A stretch of 64,000 nt of DNA from Acephala macrosclerotiorum (taxonomy: Eukaryota > Ascomycota > Leotiomycetes > Helotiales > Mollisiaceae), in NCBI GenBank assembly GCA_014904845.1, contig MU119264.1:62001-126000 (forward strand), given 5' to 3'. Below, piece by piece: positions 34,854 through 47,558 of this stretch. Made by a program: the position numbers and the translations under genes. The notes below the pieces were generated by a model, which had not been told where the DNA came from, did no database searches, and was given only the letters and a program-made list of their open reading frames with translations. Positions within the stretch are counted from its first letter, which is position 1; the number at the start of each line of letters is the position of its first letter.

Positions 34854-36724
34854 ACTCTCGAAGTTTGGAGAAGTCACGACCTGATTTGCTGATTATTGAT
34901 CTGGAAAGGTACAGTACATGATCGTACATCTAAAAGTTTGTTCCGGATCTCGGATCTATGATTCGCTTTTCGTGACAGTCCAACCAACCAACCAATTACC
35001 TTCATGAAACGAGGCTGTATGCACTAATATCTTTGCAGCAACTGGACTTGAGTCACGAGGCTGCCAGCTGTCCTGCATCACCACCCTTCTCCGCGTCATC
35101 GGGCAAGATGCACGCCATCTCCCTTCCGCCCCAATTGTACAATCTTGGGACCCCAAACCTCTGAAACAGGAACAGCCTCATGATGTGCATTTTGGGTTTT
35201 TATAGGGTAGTACAAAGATCCTCGTCAGCCTTACGTTGACGTGACGGTACCTTGCATCTTGCATTGGGCAGGCACGATGGGTAACTAGGATTGTTACACG
35301 GCAGGAAAGAGGTTAATTATACCACAGGAAAGTAACGTTGTTGGGAATTTTTAGAAACTTTGTCATGATGTCGTGTGCTCTTCTTGATGAGAGATTTCGA
35401 TTGTGCTGTGTTGGCAAACGTTTGATGGTGTCAGATGTTCCGAGAGAAGGGATATTATTAGCTTGGGCGTGTCACTCGTTCTCACGTGAATGACTGGGGC
35501 AGCTGCAGAGTATCCATTCTTGCAGCTCCTTTGATACTAAAAAGTGGTATTAATTGATTCTTACTTTCGGTCAAAAATCAAGTAAGCTTTTGGCTCAGCT
35601 TTATAGATGATCTAACAAGCTATAGCCTCTAGTTTATAATACTACTAAGTGCTGAATCACAGGTGTTCAGGTTGTGCTGGCACTATCAGTATTCCAAAAT
35701 TGGGAAATATCAATACACTAGATAGAAAGTTAGGGATATTCATGAGGACCCAAGGTTGATAATTTCACGCGCAAAACCCTTTCACACGCAAAACCCTTTC
35801 AGACTTGTAACGTCTTTCCAGGTCCAGGACATTGTCTTTTAGTAACTCAAATTTTATCACATCGGGGACATATTAGTGTCTTGGCAATGGTATTTTTTTA
35901 TCTTGTCTCGGAAAAGAAGCTAGACGCCCGTAGAACAGACATACTCCGTTGATCGTACTTGCGTACTGCCATCTTTCTCATAGCTTTTCATTCAGAAACA
36001 AGCCACCCATTCTAGACGCCTCGCCAAACAAGGAAAGTGAAGGACAACAAACACCTAATGTACCGTTACCCGACAGACAATCATTAACGCCAGCAATCAC
36101 CACCGTTAATCCCTCTACAATATCGCCGTCTGGTTCGGGGATGGGAATTTGTAAAGTCGCGAAAGTAGAAGAGAACATGTCGTCGTCAAAAGTCGTGAAA
36201 AGTGAATATCGAATCGATGCGCCGCAGTGTTGAAGGAAATTCGCCTAAATATGCCCATCGCATGCAGCCCTGCGGCCTTTCCTGCGGCCAAGAAACCAGC
36301 AATGCAAGAAGCCTGCATATTGAACCTGCATGCTGCATCTCGCATCCGACACAAGCATGGCGCACACAGAGGCTGAGATGAAGTCGTTGGAAAGCAACAA
36401 GGAGCGAAGAAGTTGTTGCTTTTGGTGATCGATTGGGAAGTGATGACATGACGATAGGCTGAACTGGTGAGGTCAGTGGCTATTTTCTTTTCGGTGTTGG
36501 AGGCGCATGCAAGCTGCAGCCGCTATCGATAAGACCAGCCTAAGAACGCAATATGATGTTGGATCGAGACGACAAAGAGAAAGAACGTTTTTCTGTCACT
36601 TTTCACATTATGCTTTGGGGACAGGACTGGGATGCTGGTACATCTGGGGATATTGCAGGACGGTGAGAGAGGCATTGACACGACATACCTTTTCCCTCAA
36701 ACACAAACGACGCAACATCGGACT
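34854..36724. other. Intergenic, no recognisable gene
   Basis: Short frames only. It contains a 17-base perfect-to-near-perfect direct repeat at 35768-35801. Confidence 0.45.
35768..35801. repeat. Two-copy 17-base direct repeat
   Basis: The unit CACGCAAAACCCTTTCA occurs twice in immediate succession, with one mismatch at the second base of the first copy. Confidence 0.8.
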
Positions 36725-36889
36725 TTAGACCTTGTTGGCACAAGGACGGCAAGTCTTCAACTTGCAGTATTTGCATTCGTAGATAAACCAGTGCGGACCT
36801 GAGTGACAGACCGAGCAAACCCACTGGATGAGAGTCGACTCTGACTTGATCAGGTTGAAGGAATGATTACAGTAGCCTGGTACAGCCAT
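36725..36889 (-). CDS. 54-residue zinc-ribbon-like microprotein
   Basis: This gene is too short for usual ORF cut-offs. ATG 36889 opens a 54-codon frame with seven Cys and two or three His arranged as CNHSF, WVCSVCHSGPHW, YECKYCKLKTCRPC, ending ANKV. The spacing C-x2-C ... C-x2-C-x4-C-x2-C and the aromatic residues beside the pairs suggest one or two zinc sites. I recall similar short ascomycete proteins but cannot name a family. A probable leader intron (GTACGTAAAG ... TGCTAATC ... CCCACGCCAG, about 36962-37011) supports transcription; the frame upstream of the ATG is open across that junction but contains no earlier Met, so the ATG at 36889 is preferred. The sequence before the ATG (ACCTTCGCA) is compatible with initiation. 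Function unknown. Confidence 0.6.
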   Translation of the reverse strand: MAVPGYCNHSFNLIKSESTLIQWVCSVCHSGPHWFIYECKYCKLKTCRPCANKV

Positions 36890-38450
36890 TGCGAAGGTTT
36901 GTGTTGAAGTTGTGGGTGTACCGTTGGGTGTGGGGGTCGCAAGTCGTCGGAAGTACGGCTGGCGTGGGGTTAGATTAGCATAATACTTCTTGAAATGGCT
37001 GCTTTACGTACGGGGAAAGTGCTGTAATCTGAGGGCAAGCAGTGCGCGAGCTGGCTGAGGCCGTGGGAAGTTTGCGGTCCAACAATGGTGTGCAGTTGTG
37101 ATGGCGGTCGAAGATCGATCTCTCGGAGGACGGAGTATCCAAAGACTTAGTATATGAACGAGTGAATTCGATGAGACTAAAAAGATCGAGATGCAAGATC
37201 GAAGTCGAACGGTAATGATGTTTGTGTGCTTTTCCAGATCGCGGGCGTCACAGCCTTTAAATCGTTGTCAGGAATCCAACTGTTTTCCTTCGTCCAATGC
37301 AGAAACCCAGCTCTGCTTTGATATTGATACACCAGCAGGATAAAAACAATCTAAGACGGTGCAAATGCTTCAATGGCAAGAAACATAGCAAACCGCAAAG
37401 GTAATTGGATCTCAACCAACAGAAATCAAACAGCCTGTCTTTTTCTGATGTTGTCGTTGGACTAAGTATGTACAAGTGCGGTTGAAGTTTGTATGTCGAA
37501 TTGTATTTTGACGGCTAGATGCCGAACTGAGTGGCGGACGTATATACTTATATGGAACACTGCATGTTCGCCTTGATTGCTAAAAACAGGACTAGGACCA
37601 GGTGTACCGACAGATCAGGCTGGGGCTTATGGGGCTTGCGAATAAGTCGTTTGTAACTGGTCTTCCGTGGATTCTCGTCCTCGATGGCAGTCGTGGTCGA
37701 AAAGGTGGCAGAAGGCCGTGTCGTTACCATGGATAGGGCAGACATGGTATTACAAAAGGCCACAGCCATGGCAGCAGGCAATGCTGTGGCATTTGTGATG
37801 AACCTTGTGTGTGCCAGGACCAAAGTATGGGTAGCTTGGCTGATGCTCCTCCGTCCCAGAATGCATGCTCGGTCTCTTTAGTGGACCAAGTGGGACAAGC
37901 GGAGAGAAAAGTCAGCGCGGTTTCGTGACTTGAAATCTTTATTTCTATAATTTCACATTCTATTGGAGTTCGAACAGCGTTCAGTGGCCATGGCTACCTC
38001 GCGCGGAGGACTCCCGGGAGCCCGTGCTGGCCCTCATGGCGGCGGTGATGGGTGTTGAATCGATGATAGCCTTCCTCACGGTAGATGGCCGTCATGCTGT
38101 GTCTAAGGGAGACTTGTTGTGTAGCAGTTGCGGTGTGCTGCGGGCGGTACCTGGATACTGGGTTTGCGGGTGTGGATGTGGACATTGTCTGATCGCCAAA
38201 CCGTTGGATGGGCGTTGGTGTTGGCGAGGGTGCATGGCACGAGCGAAGCTTCCAAGAAAGCCTGGGACTAAGTGGGTTGGTGGCTGGTGGTTCATGGCGT
38301 TGAGGTCCGCTCTGTCTTGGGCATATCTCACCACGCCCGTCTAGCCGGCTTTGGTAGTTTGAGGTATGCGGAAGCTGGTCCCCGAGAGCCCGAGTCGGCT
38401 TGCTCTGCTTAGGGCATATCTGACTTGAAGCTAGATTTGGGTTGTTGCTT

Positions 38451-38483
38451 GGTTGCTTGTTGCTTGTTGCTTGGTTGCTTGGT
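38451..38483. repeat. TTGCTTG-type short tandem repeat
   Basis: About five imperfect units of TTGCTTG or GGTTGCTT in a row. No role assigned. Confidence 0.7.
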
Positions 38484-39844
38484 TTTGCTCTCAGGCAGCA
38501 TGCCACATATGCTCTGGCTCGGCTCTCAAAAGGATAGGATACTGGATGCTGTGCGAGTACCGAGCCGAGTCACAACGACGTGGGGTGCTATGGCCCCTGA
38601 CCATGAGGAGACCATGAGAAGACCACGAGAATGTGCACCCAGTGCTTGAAGTGTACCCAAGTATACTTCGGAGTACATCGTACGGAAACGTCTTAGCAGT
38701 GGTGATTTGAGTAGGGATCTTCTAGATTAGACGGAGATACATCCACCTCCCTCGTGGCAGAAGTTAGGGGTGGCAGACACACGCAAGGGTCAAGACCCGC
38801 TGTCACTGGATGCGACTGCCACAACATCGGTTTGGAGAGATCAAGGATCCTGATGAATTGGAAACCCGGGAACATGCATTATGTGAAGAGCCCTCAATAT
38901 AATAATAACATATCTTACCGGCAACCAGTGTTACACCACTCGCAGCTGTCAATCACGTCCCGGGATGTGCCGACCGCTCTGCTCGTTCCTGGGCCTTTCT
39001 CGAATCACTGTGGGAGCTGTGAAGCATTCCAACAATAACATGGAGAATCTATCATCAATATTACGGGGCATCAGGGTCCTCTTCCTTGGGCTTGGTTACC
39101 GGTACTGTGTGACCTCAATCACGGAGGAATCTCCCGAATCGAACGCCATGGCTGTGCAGATCGTGCGGCCGTCTTCTCGAACAGATGAATAATCTCCTGA
39201 TAGACTTCCACGGATGCCGATCCTAGGGAATGAGGTGATGAGATCATCGCGAGTCTGTTCGAGCGCAGTTCGAGCGCATGAACATGTGTTTGAGCGCAGT
39301 CGATCTACTTATTTTGATACATTTTGCATTTTACATTTTTCTATTTTCTTCAGCAATGTTGATTGGATGTCGTCCTTTGATATGGCGGCTTGCCCTAACG
39401 ACTCGAGAGTTCGTGCCGCCTTCCGACTATTGCTGCGAAACATACGAATATTGTATGCATCATGATAGGAGGTGCAGCAGCGTCCATGGCTATCGGAAGC
39501 GACACACCCCTGACGACGAACCGAGGCTTCTAACGTTCTATTGCATGAGACATGGAAAAGGGGGGAGCCGGGAGAGTCTTTACGAGGCTACCACACAAAC
39601 AAACCGTCAGCTCAGCTTGCTTTTTCATTCTTCCTCAATCGCTGTTGTTGGCGTCTGAGTGGTCAATATCAAAATATGCTCAACCTCTTAAACCCGGTGG
39701 TGGTACCGCACGGGAGATATTACGCAGCAACATGGACTTATGCAGCCACGACCGTCAGCTCTTGACGCGTAAGAGTGTAATAAGGTTCTACTACTACGTA
39801 GACAAGTCGAACAGAGGTATCCGAGGGTATTCGAAAGTCGAACC

Positions 39845-39916
39845 TCTCTCCCTTCTCTCTCTCTCTCTCTCTCTCGCCCTCGCCCTCGCTCTCGCCCTCG
39901 CCCTCTCTCTCTCTAC
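39845..39916. repeat. CT and CGCCCT microsatellite
   Basis: A compound pyrimidine tract: (CT)n, then several CGCCCT or CGCTCT units, then (CT)n again, about 70 bases without a purine except G in the hexamer units. Frames that read through it are artefacts of low complexity. Confidence 0.85.
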
Positions 39917-41158
39917 AGCTCCCCTCTCCATGAACTCTGATGCTCTCTTCTATGATGCACACCACCCCACTGGCGTTCGCTAAACGAGCTAATGCATGCA
40001 GGCAGTCCCCAAAACGGAAGCGCCCACAGGGACCAGCATCCTGGGAACAAATTCCCCGACGCACCCCGTCCAACGTTCCCATCGTTCATATCATTCTATC
40101 GTTCTATTGCGGACAACCTTGATCCTCGTTTTGCTCACTTTGAACGACGGAATTAATCCGACAGGGTCTGCTTCAGAAGTCTCTTTCTTACAAATGTCCC
40201 GACGTCTTGCGGAGTTCTTCAAGCTGCCTACTAAAAGACGTACTTATTTCCACATGGAAATTTTCTACATCATATTTGTTTCACATTAGGTTCCGTACAG
40301 ATATGATATATCTGCTCTCTGATACGGCTTCAGCGTTCGAGGACGAACGCCGCGATTCTCACCGCCGCATCATATCCGCGTCCCTACCGATGGCGCCGAG
40401 CGAACCCACAAGGCCGTGAATCCACATCCAACACATGGCCAGCTGAGAGAGATGAGGTGTCAAGTGAACCCCAGTCCGCTGCAAGGCGACACTTCTGGAA
40501 GGATGCTGAAACCGGCCGTTCGAAGATTTTCCTTCCATTTTTATCCCATATACCGTTGAGAGATCAAGCCTCACTTTTCTCAGCAAGCTCCTAGGCATGA
40601 CCTTACCAGAGAAGCAATCTGCAACAAAGCTTCATCGAATAGGAACCCAATCCGACTTCCAATTCCAGAACCTTCAAGGCTCACCACGTCCCAAATTGGC
40701 TCCCTGCTGCCACGCGGATCCCCCAAATAGGTGTCCGCCTCACCCTCACCGTCTCACTCTCAATCCAACTGATCCTCATTTTCATTTCTGCTTTTTTACC
40801 TACATCCATCGATCCTCGACTATAGTACGGAAATGTTCTGACAGCTCCGTTCACAACGCGAACGTGCTTCGAGGCAGCTATGAAAATCGCTTACCGCTGC
40901 CGTCTCCAAGAAAAGAACAAGGCGAGATACGAGAGACAAGGCATGAAATGAGGCTTTTTCCGACTTCTGCTCCGGCATTACTGGGTCAGAAATGCACGAT
41001 ATACGAGCCGAACATGAGAGAAAATCCGCCGACGTCATGAAATCTTAGCAGACATATATCAAAGTTTCTTTCCCAAGTGGACATTCGCGGCAAGTCTTAT
41101 CTCATACACCATCACGAGAAATTGCCAAGACTTTATATAGCACCACACAAACCTTCCT

Positions 41159-41219
41159 TCATCAAAATCATCAAACCATCAAACCATCAAATCATCAAAT
41201 CATCAAATCATCAAATCCA
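41159..41219. repeat. ATCAAAYC tandem repeat
   Basis: About seven units of ATCAAACC or ATCAAATC (8 bases) in direct succession. Confidence 0.85.
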
Positions 41220-42279
41220 TCACAGGCAAACCAGTTTTTCCACAATTTGAATTCGGGTATTTCGGCACCCCTCTCATTCGAATTCACGGCATGGCAGTTT
41301 CTCCATTCCTCCCGTTTTTTCTTTCTTCTTTCCTTCTTCCCCCCCAATTTCCTACCGGTACTCCGAGTTCCGCACTCTCACTTCCGCAACATGCGCACTT
41401 TCGCACTTTCCTTTTGTTTTGACGCTCTTATCTATTACTAGGATACCCTTTAAGCGCCAGTGACAACTAACTAAGCAGGCAGATCTGCAAGCCGTCTGCA
41501 AGCACAGCCAACCCAATGTCTTCCACCATCTCAAAATCTCACCCCCGGCCAAGCCAAAGCAGATCTAACGGATGCATCACAAAACGGCTGTCTCGATTCC
41601 AGACCTTTAAAATGACAGTTAAGAACGCCTCTTTCCGGGGTACGAATTTGAGAGTCTTAGATTTTGTCTGGATTTGTTTCAATATGTGATCTATCACCTC
41701 GTTTCTTTTTCATGACGATGGGCTGGATGACGGGAATCACCGATTGCTCTACCCCGGATCTGGATCTTCTAAGCCACACAAGATCGCGAGCATTTGTTGA
41801 TAGATGGTGGTAAAAGCGTCGTCTATTCATGCTTCTATTTCTTTCCTGTCTTGTGTTCTTTCTCTATCTGAGCTGGAGGCGTGACATAACCTGTCTAGAA
41901 AACATTCGTTCTAAGTCTCTACCGAGTCTCTTCCACCTCTGAATACCCAAGACTACAACTTGGCCTAAACCCAGATTACCTAGAACTAGACTACTTACCT
42001 TTCCAACGAAAAAGCCTCCATGTTCTCATTTCCCACCCACGGCATCACCCACCAGCCCCAAAAATGATACATCACATCTCTACACGTACGTTCGACCAAA
42101 TATGTCGATGTCGATCAGCGGCGAGTCCCTATCCGATCGGAACAGCTTCCGAGTCGGCGCTTAATATACGGTGTAGGAGGGATGAATTGTCGCTTTGACA
42201 AAATGGTACCTCGCTGCTAAATTCATATCAGTTTCTCGTCTGGTGCAAGTTCTGACGCTGACGTTGAAGATGGTGGAAT

Positions 42280-45200
42280 CTAGTTCTCAGCCTCAATATT
42301 CGGTGCCTCATGTGGGGCTACTGCTTTTTCTTGCGGCACAGCAGCATTGCTCAGCGCGGTATTCTCGCCGTGCATTTCTGCGATTGTTGTGGTGGCATCT
42401 AGGTCCGTGTCTGTATCGTCCTTCTTGTGAAATGCGTGAGACTCGCTCAGATTCACTGCTAGGAAACTCTTTGGGAGTTTGACCCTGGATTACTGTTAAC
42501 TTGTTCTCGTCAACAATTCTGACGTAGGGGTGCATACTGATGGAATTTTGCTTTCAAAGTCTCGATGACCTGCTTCCATTCTCCGTGCGCTGTCAAGCTG
42601 CGTTTTGGAGCACAGCTGATGCAATGCTTGCTGTCGAGTTGGACGTCTAAGGGATCGAAGGTATGACATCCAGGACTGATTGTGATGCGGATGCTGTATG
42701 CATACTTGGCTACGTCTTGCACTTCAGGAGGTGTTTTGTTCTCGGATTCATACAGCTCGAAGCATATTTGGGAGAGGTAGTCGAGCTCCGGAATGGCACT
42801 GCGCTTTATCTTGGTGGGTATGCCACCCTCGAGGATGCAATTGAGTAGTGTGTAGATGTGTGACTCCTTTGTAAAGTAGATGAAGGATTTGGCGTCATCC
42901 GAGGCTTGCATCTCTTCAAGATCTTCGACGATTTCCTGTTTCTATTAGAGATGTCATCAATAAACCAAGCAAGTTACACACCTTGAGCAGAGGTAAAGAC
43001 GTCAGTAGTCCAATCTCCAACTTCTCAGCATCTGTCATGCCATACTCCTGTGGGCAAATGTAGTCAAACAGGACCTTGGCCAATTTGTAGAGTTCTCGTA
43101 GTTTTTCGAGCCTTGCATCAGTCTTCGCCTTGGTCTGGCTACTCCCGGTGAACAGGCGGAAGTACTGCTCTGGAGGCTCTTCAGTCTTAGAGCCTGTCAT
43201 GACTGAACGTCTTCTGAACATTCGTCTGTGAAGACTTTTGTTCACGTCGGATTCCTCTACCTCCTTGGGCTGGTCCTGTGGATCTTTAGGCTGCTCCTTT
43301 TCCTTCTTCAGACCTTCCGACTCAGCGGCGATCGCCTCCTCCTCTTCAGCTAGAATGCTTTTGCTAGGAGTAAAGACCCATTCCAGGAATTGGCGATTGT
43401 GGAGAGCATCAAATTTCATTGTGTCGTAAAGCTCTGAGATCTTGCTGGGATCGACCTTTTCACCATCACAGAATTCGCTGAAGAGCTTCTCCCATCGCTC
43501 CTTGAATAATTCGGCATCCTCACCACAACACCAACGCGCTTGAATGCTGCTAGCCGCGGTAGCCTGAGACATCGTACTGCTGGTCGACGATGCATCCGAT
43601 TTATCCTTGTCTCCAGGGTTCGTGATTGCATTCAGCGATGATGATGCACCGCCATACAACTTGGCATAATTGTGTCGCATGACCCTGCGGTGGAACTTCA
43701 TCAACTGAACCACATACCTTTGGACGATCGAAGGTTCGGGCATGTTGGCTGGCCAAGCAAATTGCGGTGGTGCTTCACTACCTTGACGGAGCAAGGTTTT
43801 CAGCTTCTTCTTGACCTTATCCATCTCGTCCTTAGCAGCATTCGAATCGTCGAGGAGATCTTTGCGAACGGTGATGTAGTCCGAAGGGAGATCTTGGCGA
43901 CCTGTGAAGGCTGAAGCCCAAATTTGGGCGCTGGTGGTAACGCGACGCTCGGAACTGCTGAAGACATGGACCTCGTCAAGAACCTCTCTGTTCATCAACA
44001 TCAGATCATTGCGCATATTCTCACCGAGTTCTTGAGCTTGGTATCTTGCAGAGTGTGTTGGTTCGCCACCCCACTTGACGATGAGCTGTAGCTTTTCAAG
44101 AGCTAAGCTGTTCTCTGCTGCAGTAATACGAGACAAGGTGATACCTGATAGAGAGTCGTGTCGATGTGGTGACCTATTCACTGCCCCATCACTATCCTCT
44201 GCTGTTGAGCCTGGTTCTTCTGGTGTAGAGAATTTGGGTCTTTCTTCCTTCTTGGATTCCTCCCTCAGGAGCTTGGATTCCACTTCTTTTGCTTCCTCTC
44301 CGTTCAGGGACGTCATTCTTAGGATCTCCTCTGGTTTCTTCTTTCTGAACATTGGCTTGATCTGGACCTTCGTCCCTGCCCATCCTCCTTTTTTGACCAG
44401 CACATTCCTTAGCGTCCTCAGTTTCTCTCGAGCCTCGACTCCTTCTCTAAGAGCAATGTCAACAGCCACCATAACACTATCGAGTGCAGCTTCTCCTATG
44501 AGGAGGACTTCTTCCTGATGGCCTTTAAGCAGGTCGATGAATGGTTTGGTGTGGAAAGTAAACTTGTATTTCTGCTTCGGCGTTCGATCAGCGTGACGTA
44601 TGACAGATACCATACCTTTCAGTTTCCAGGTGTGTTTTGGTGCTGGAGGAGGCATCATCTCGCTCCCAGCTGTACTTCCAGGAGCAGGCGTCGAAGGGAC
44701 TGTTGATGGCGCAGTAGATGGGGCGCTACCCGCTAGATAGTTCATGGCGGGTGGAGGTAGGAGCGGTGCTGATGGAACAGGTGGTAAGTGTAGCCCTTTA
44801 TCGGCGCCGGTGGGGGGCGTCGTCCTTGGAGTAGTTACGGCCGATGCTTCAGGAGAGTCGGAGACGGTAGACTTTCTACTATGCCCGGCAAGCTTTGACA
44901 TACTGGGAGATTTGGAAAGAATCTGTTGAAGGGCAGATCGATGATTGTCTTTCCAACCGCCCGTTTCCCTTCTTGCAACTGGACTGATGATGCCTTCTGA
45001 CGTGGGAGGTGCTACACTGCCAGAAGACGACGGAGCAGATTGCCTCTGCTTCTCTCTGATGAATATCTCCCTCAGAATCCTTGAACACTGATCATAGTAC
45101 TCTTCGTTATCTTTGACAAAGCTCCAGCCGTTCACGTCGATGACATAGCTTTTGCCTTCCGCACGGAGGAGGTCGAAACCACAGACGCGTTGACCAAAGC

Positions 45201-47025
45201 TCACAGCGATTCGACTTGCCATAGATGCTTCGTCTTTGGAGAGCCCTGTAACATAACGTATTTCTTTGCCATGGGTGTTGCGTCGGACTAAACCATCCAC
45301 GACTGGTGATTTCCGAGTTTCTGCATGACAATAATTTGGTCCCACGGTGTAGGCTTTGACATCTTCGGAATTGTCGACCTTCATGAACTTCTCGTAGATG
45401 TAACTGCTGCCTGGTTCTAGTATGGCTCGTGGTGTGTTCATGTCCTCTACCCACTCCGAGCTCTTGTTGCCTATCTTGCGAAAAAGCTTCCGGGCTCCAC
45501 CTCCCTGGCTTTTTGGAAAATAGATGACTATATTATGGTCCTCGCCACTAATTGGCTTCTCAACGAATGGCTTCGCAAGCAATGATCCATCAACACTGAG
45601 TGTATCGCCGTCGTCAAGGAGCTCAACTTTCCGAGGAGGAATGGCTTGTCCACCCGTTCCATCTTCTGGTCCTTCAAGGACAACACCTGTGGTGTCCTTC
45701 AGGTGCTGGGCCATGTCCGGCGTCAGAATGCTTGGGCCACCATCGCGGTTGACTTCAAGCCGTCTTGGTGTTGGGACTTTGATCTTATCCAGGATCATGA
45801 GGCAAATCCGTCGATCCCATAAAATCTTCTGCATCGGGACATCATTGACACAAAACGGCTTGCGTGCTTTCACATAGGCAATAGCCTTGTCCAGGGGAAA
45901 GCCATCGGAGTAAAAGGATATCAAGAAATCGCATACGGGCCAATTCTCAATGTCTTCATCCAAAATGACCTTATCTCCAAACACCACAACCTCAAATTCT
46001 CCCTTGGATATCAGGCGATTCAAAATATTCCGACTTGGTTTACTCCGGGCTTTAACGTCCAATGCACAGACGCCAATGATGCCAATTGGTGCTGGCTTTT
46101 CCTCTTTCGCCCATGCTCCCTTTTCACTGCTTGGGCTATGACTGCTCGCTGCCGTACTGCCGCTAAATCGTCTCTTCGCCCTACTCCTAGATCTTCCAGG
46201 TGGTGCTTGAGATCTCGGGGCGCCCTCTCCTCTGTGTGCAGCATTGCGCTTCGCGATTTCTGAGGCTTGTGCTGGAGATTCTCGAGGTGTGAGCTGGTGC
46301 CCATTGACGTGCCCATGGCTTCCGAATTGATTCGACGAGGAAGTCGTGACAGATACTGCAGAGGTCTCTGGCTGGGAAATACTCAAAACCTTGTTTTGTG
46401 ACGGGGTTCCTGACGACGTCCTCGTTCCAATGGCATTCCCTGGTTCCGAGCCATTCGCAGATGCAGCCGAGCTTGGTGCCACTCTCGCAGAGTTCAACGA
46501 GTACATGGAAGATACCGACATGCGCTTTGACTCCATATCCGGCATCGATGCCTTTGGTCGAAGGGCGGCCTCGGGCAAATGGTAATATCTTGATTCGTCT
46601 GCCATAATGCCAGGAGATAGTCGTGGTGTATCGAAATCTTCCTGCACTGCGATGTCTTCCTTGCTTGGCCTCCTGCTCGGGAGCGCTGGTGGTGAAGGCA
46701 GTAGATGTTCTGAACCTTGACGGCTCTTTAATGAAGGGGTTCTTGAGGTTATCGAAGGCCTCGTCTGCGGCGGTGGCATAGAAATACTGGCTCTGTCTGA
46801 ATGAATTTGCGCGGGCTGCGGTTCTGCATGTCGGCCTTTTTTGCTCATCATCGACTTGATGCTGGATGCGGAAGACAAGTCGTACGAAGGAGATCGCGAC
46901 TTCGGATTCGGGATTGAAGGTTTTCGAGAGAGGTTATCCAGGTCTAGGTTTAGTTGAGGAATATCCACTGCGGTTGTGCTAGGGTTGATCTGGTGGTTAG
47001 TTTCGCCCCTCCCAAGATTCTCCAT
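42280..47025 (-). CDS. asp1/vip1: Vip1/Asp1 diphosphoinositol pentakisphosphate kinase (PPIP5K)
   Basis: Three exons (47025-42982, 42941-42538, 42484-42280) encode about 1,550 residues. Residues 1-310 are disordered and Ser/Pro-rich. The ATP-grasp kinase domain covers about 313-665 (IGIIGVCALDVKARSKPSRNIL, VFGDKVILDEDIENWPVCDFLISFYSDGFPL, VGPNYCHAETRKSPVVDG, YVIDVNGWSFVKDNEEYYD). From about residue 803 comes the histidine-acid-phosphatase-like domain with RHADRTPKQK at about 810-819. Family members phosphorylate InsP6 and InsP7 to inositol pyrophosphates, and the second domain removes them; in yeasts this controls phosphate signalling, cell growth and cytoskeleton. The longer open frame begins at a TTG; the first real ATG is 47025 (MENLGRG). 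The 40-base intron 1 is very short. The end, VKLPKSFLAVNLSESHAF then an acidic tail, fits the family only when both small introns are removed. It is transcribed away from Utp21. Confidence 0.95.
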
Positions 47026-47558
47026 GGCAGCGGTGTTAGGTTTCCCGATGAAAACCAAGCATGTCAGCAGGCGCTTGTAGAGAGCAGAGGCAGGCAACAG
47101 AAAAGGTCATGAAACTGAACGCTGAGGGAGAATGATTTGGAGATGGATGCGAAAATGATTCAAAGCTAATGAATTCATCTTTTTGTGCCCCTGTGCGGAG
47201 GTACTTTCCCTTCTTTGAGCTTATCGGGCAATGACGTTCTCAAGCAATGTGCCTCAAGGCTTCGGCCAAGGGCGAGAACGCTGCCCAGCGAGGAAGCCGG
47301 GGCGTGATGGATGCAGACAGTATGCATGGCAGATAGCGGCCGAATGAAGAGGATATATAGATATGAGGAGATGGCTGACAAAAGGGAATGGACGTCCACG
47401 TTTCATGGATTCTATTCCCCACGCTGCACCTCGCCTACCTAGGTAAGATGTAAAGGGAATCTAAGCCTAAAAAAAAGTTGCGACGAAAAAGTAAACATAA
47501 TGAAAGTTTCAACCACCACAACATAAAGTCTCTCCATGCATTCTGTTCGACGAAAAAA
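47026..47558. promoter_or_regulatory. Shared 533-base divergent promoter region (Vip1/Asp1 and Utp21)
   Basis: The start codons of the two flanking genes face away from each other and are 533 bases apart, so both promoters must lie here. A perfect palindrome ACCTAGGT is at 47437-47444, about 115 bases before the Utp21 ATG. No TATA box or yeast-type RRPE or PAC element could be identified with certainty. Confidence 0.6.

Larger units (their letters stand above)
36890..42279. other. Long intergenic region, leader of the microprotein and mostly no gene
   Basis: 36890-37250 is probably leader and promoter of the microprotein gene. The rest holds simple repeats and short frames. A 147-codon ATG frame at 40597-41040 and a 64-codon minus-strand frame at 38185-37994 (MSTSTPANPVSRYRP start) have no recognisable domain. 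The right end is the 3' flank of the Vip1/Asp1 gene. Confidence 0.45.

Noticed and set aside
37994..38506. A 170-codon minus-strand frame
   Set aside because: It starts at GTG and crosses a TTGCTTG tandem repeat. Only the last 64 codons begin with ATG, with no recognisable domain.
39552..40082. 143- and 114-codon frames on both strands
   Set aside because: They read through the CT/CGCCCT microsatellite and consist largely of its translation.
47026..47097. A longer N-terminus for the Vip1/Asp1 protein
   Set aside because: The extension begins at TTG; the first ATG in frame is at 47025.
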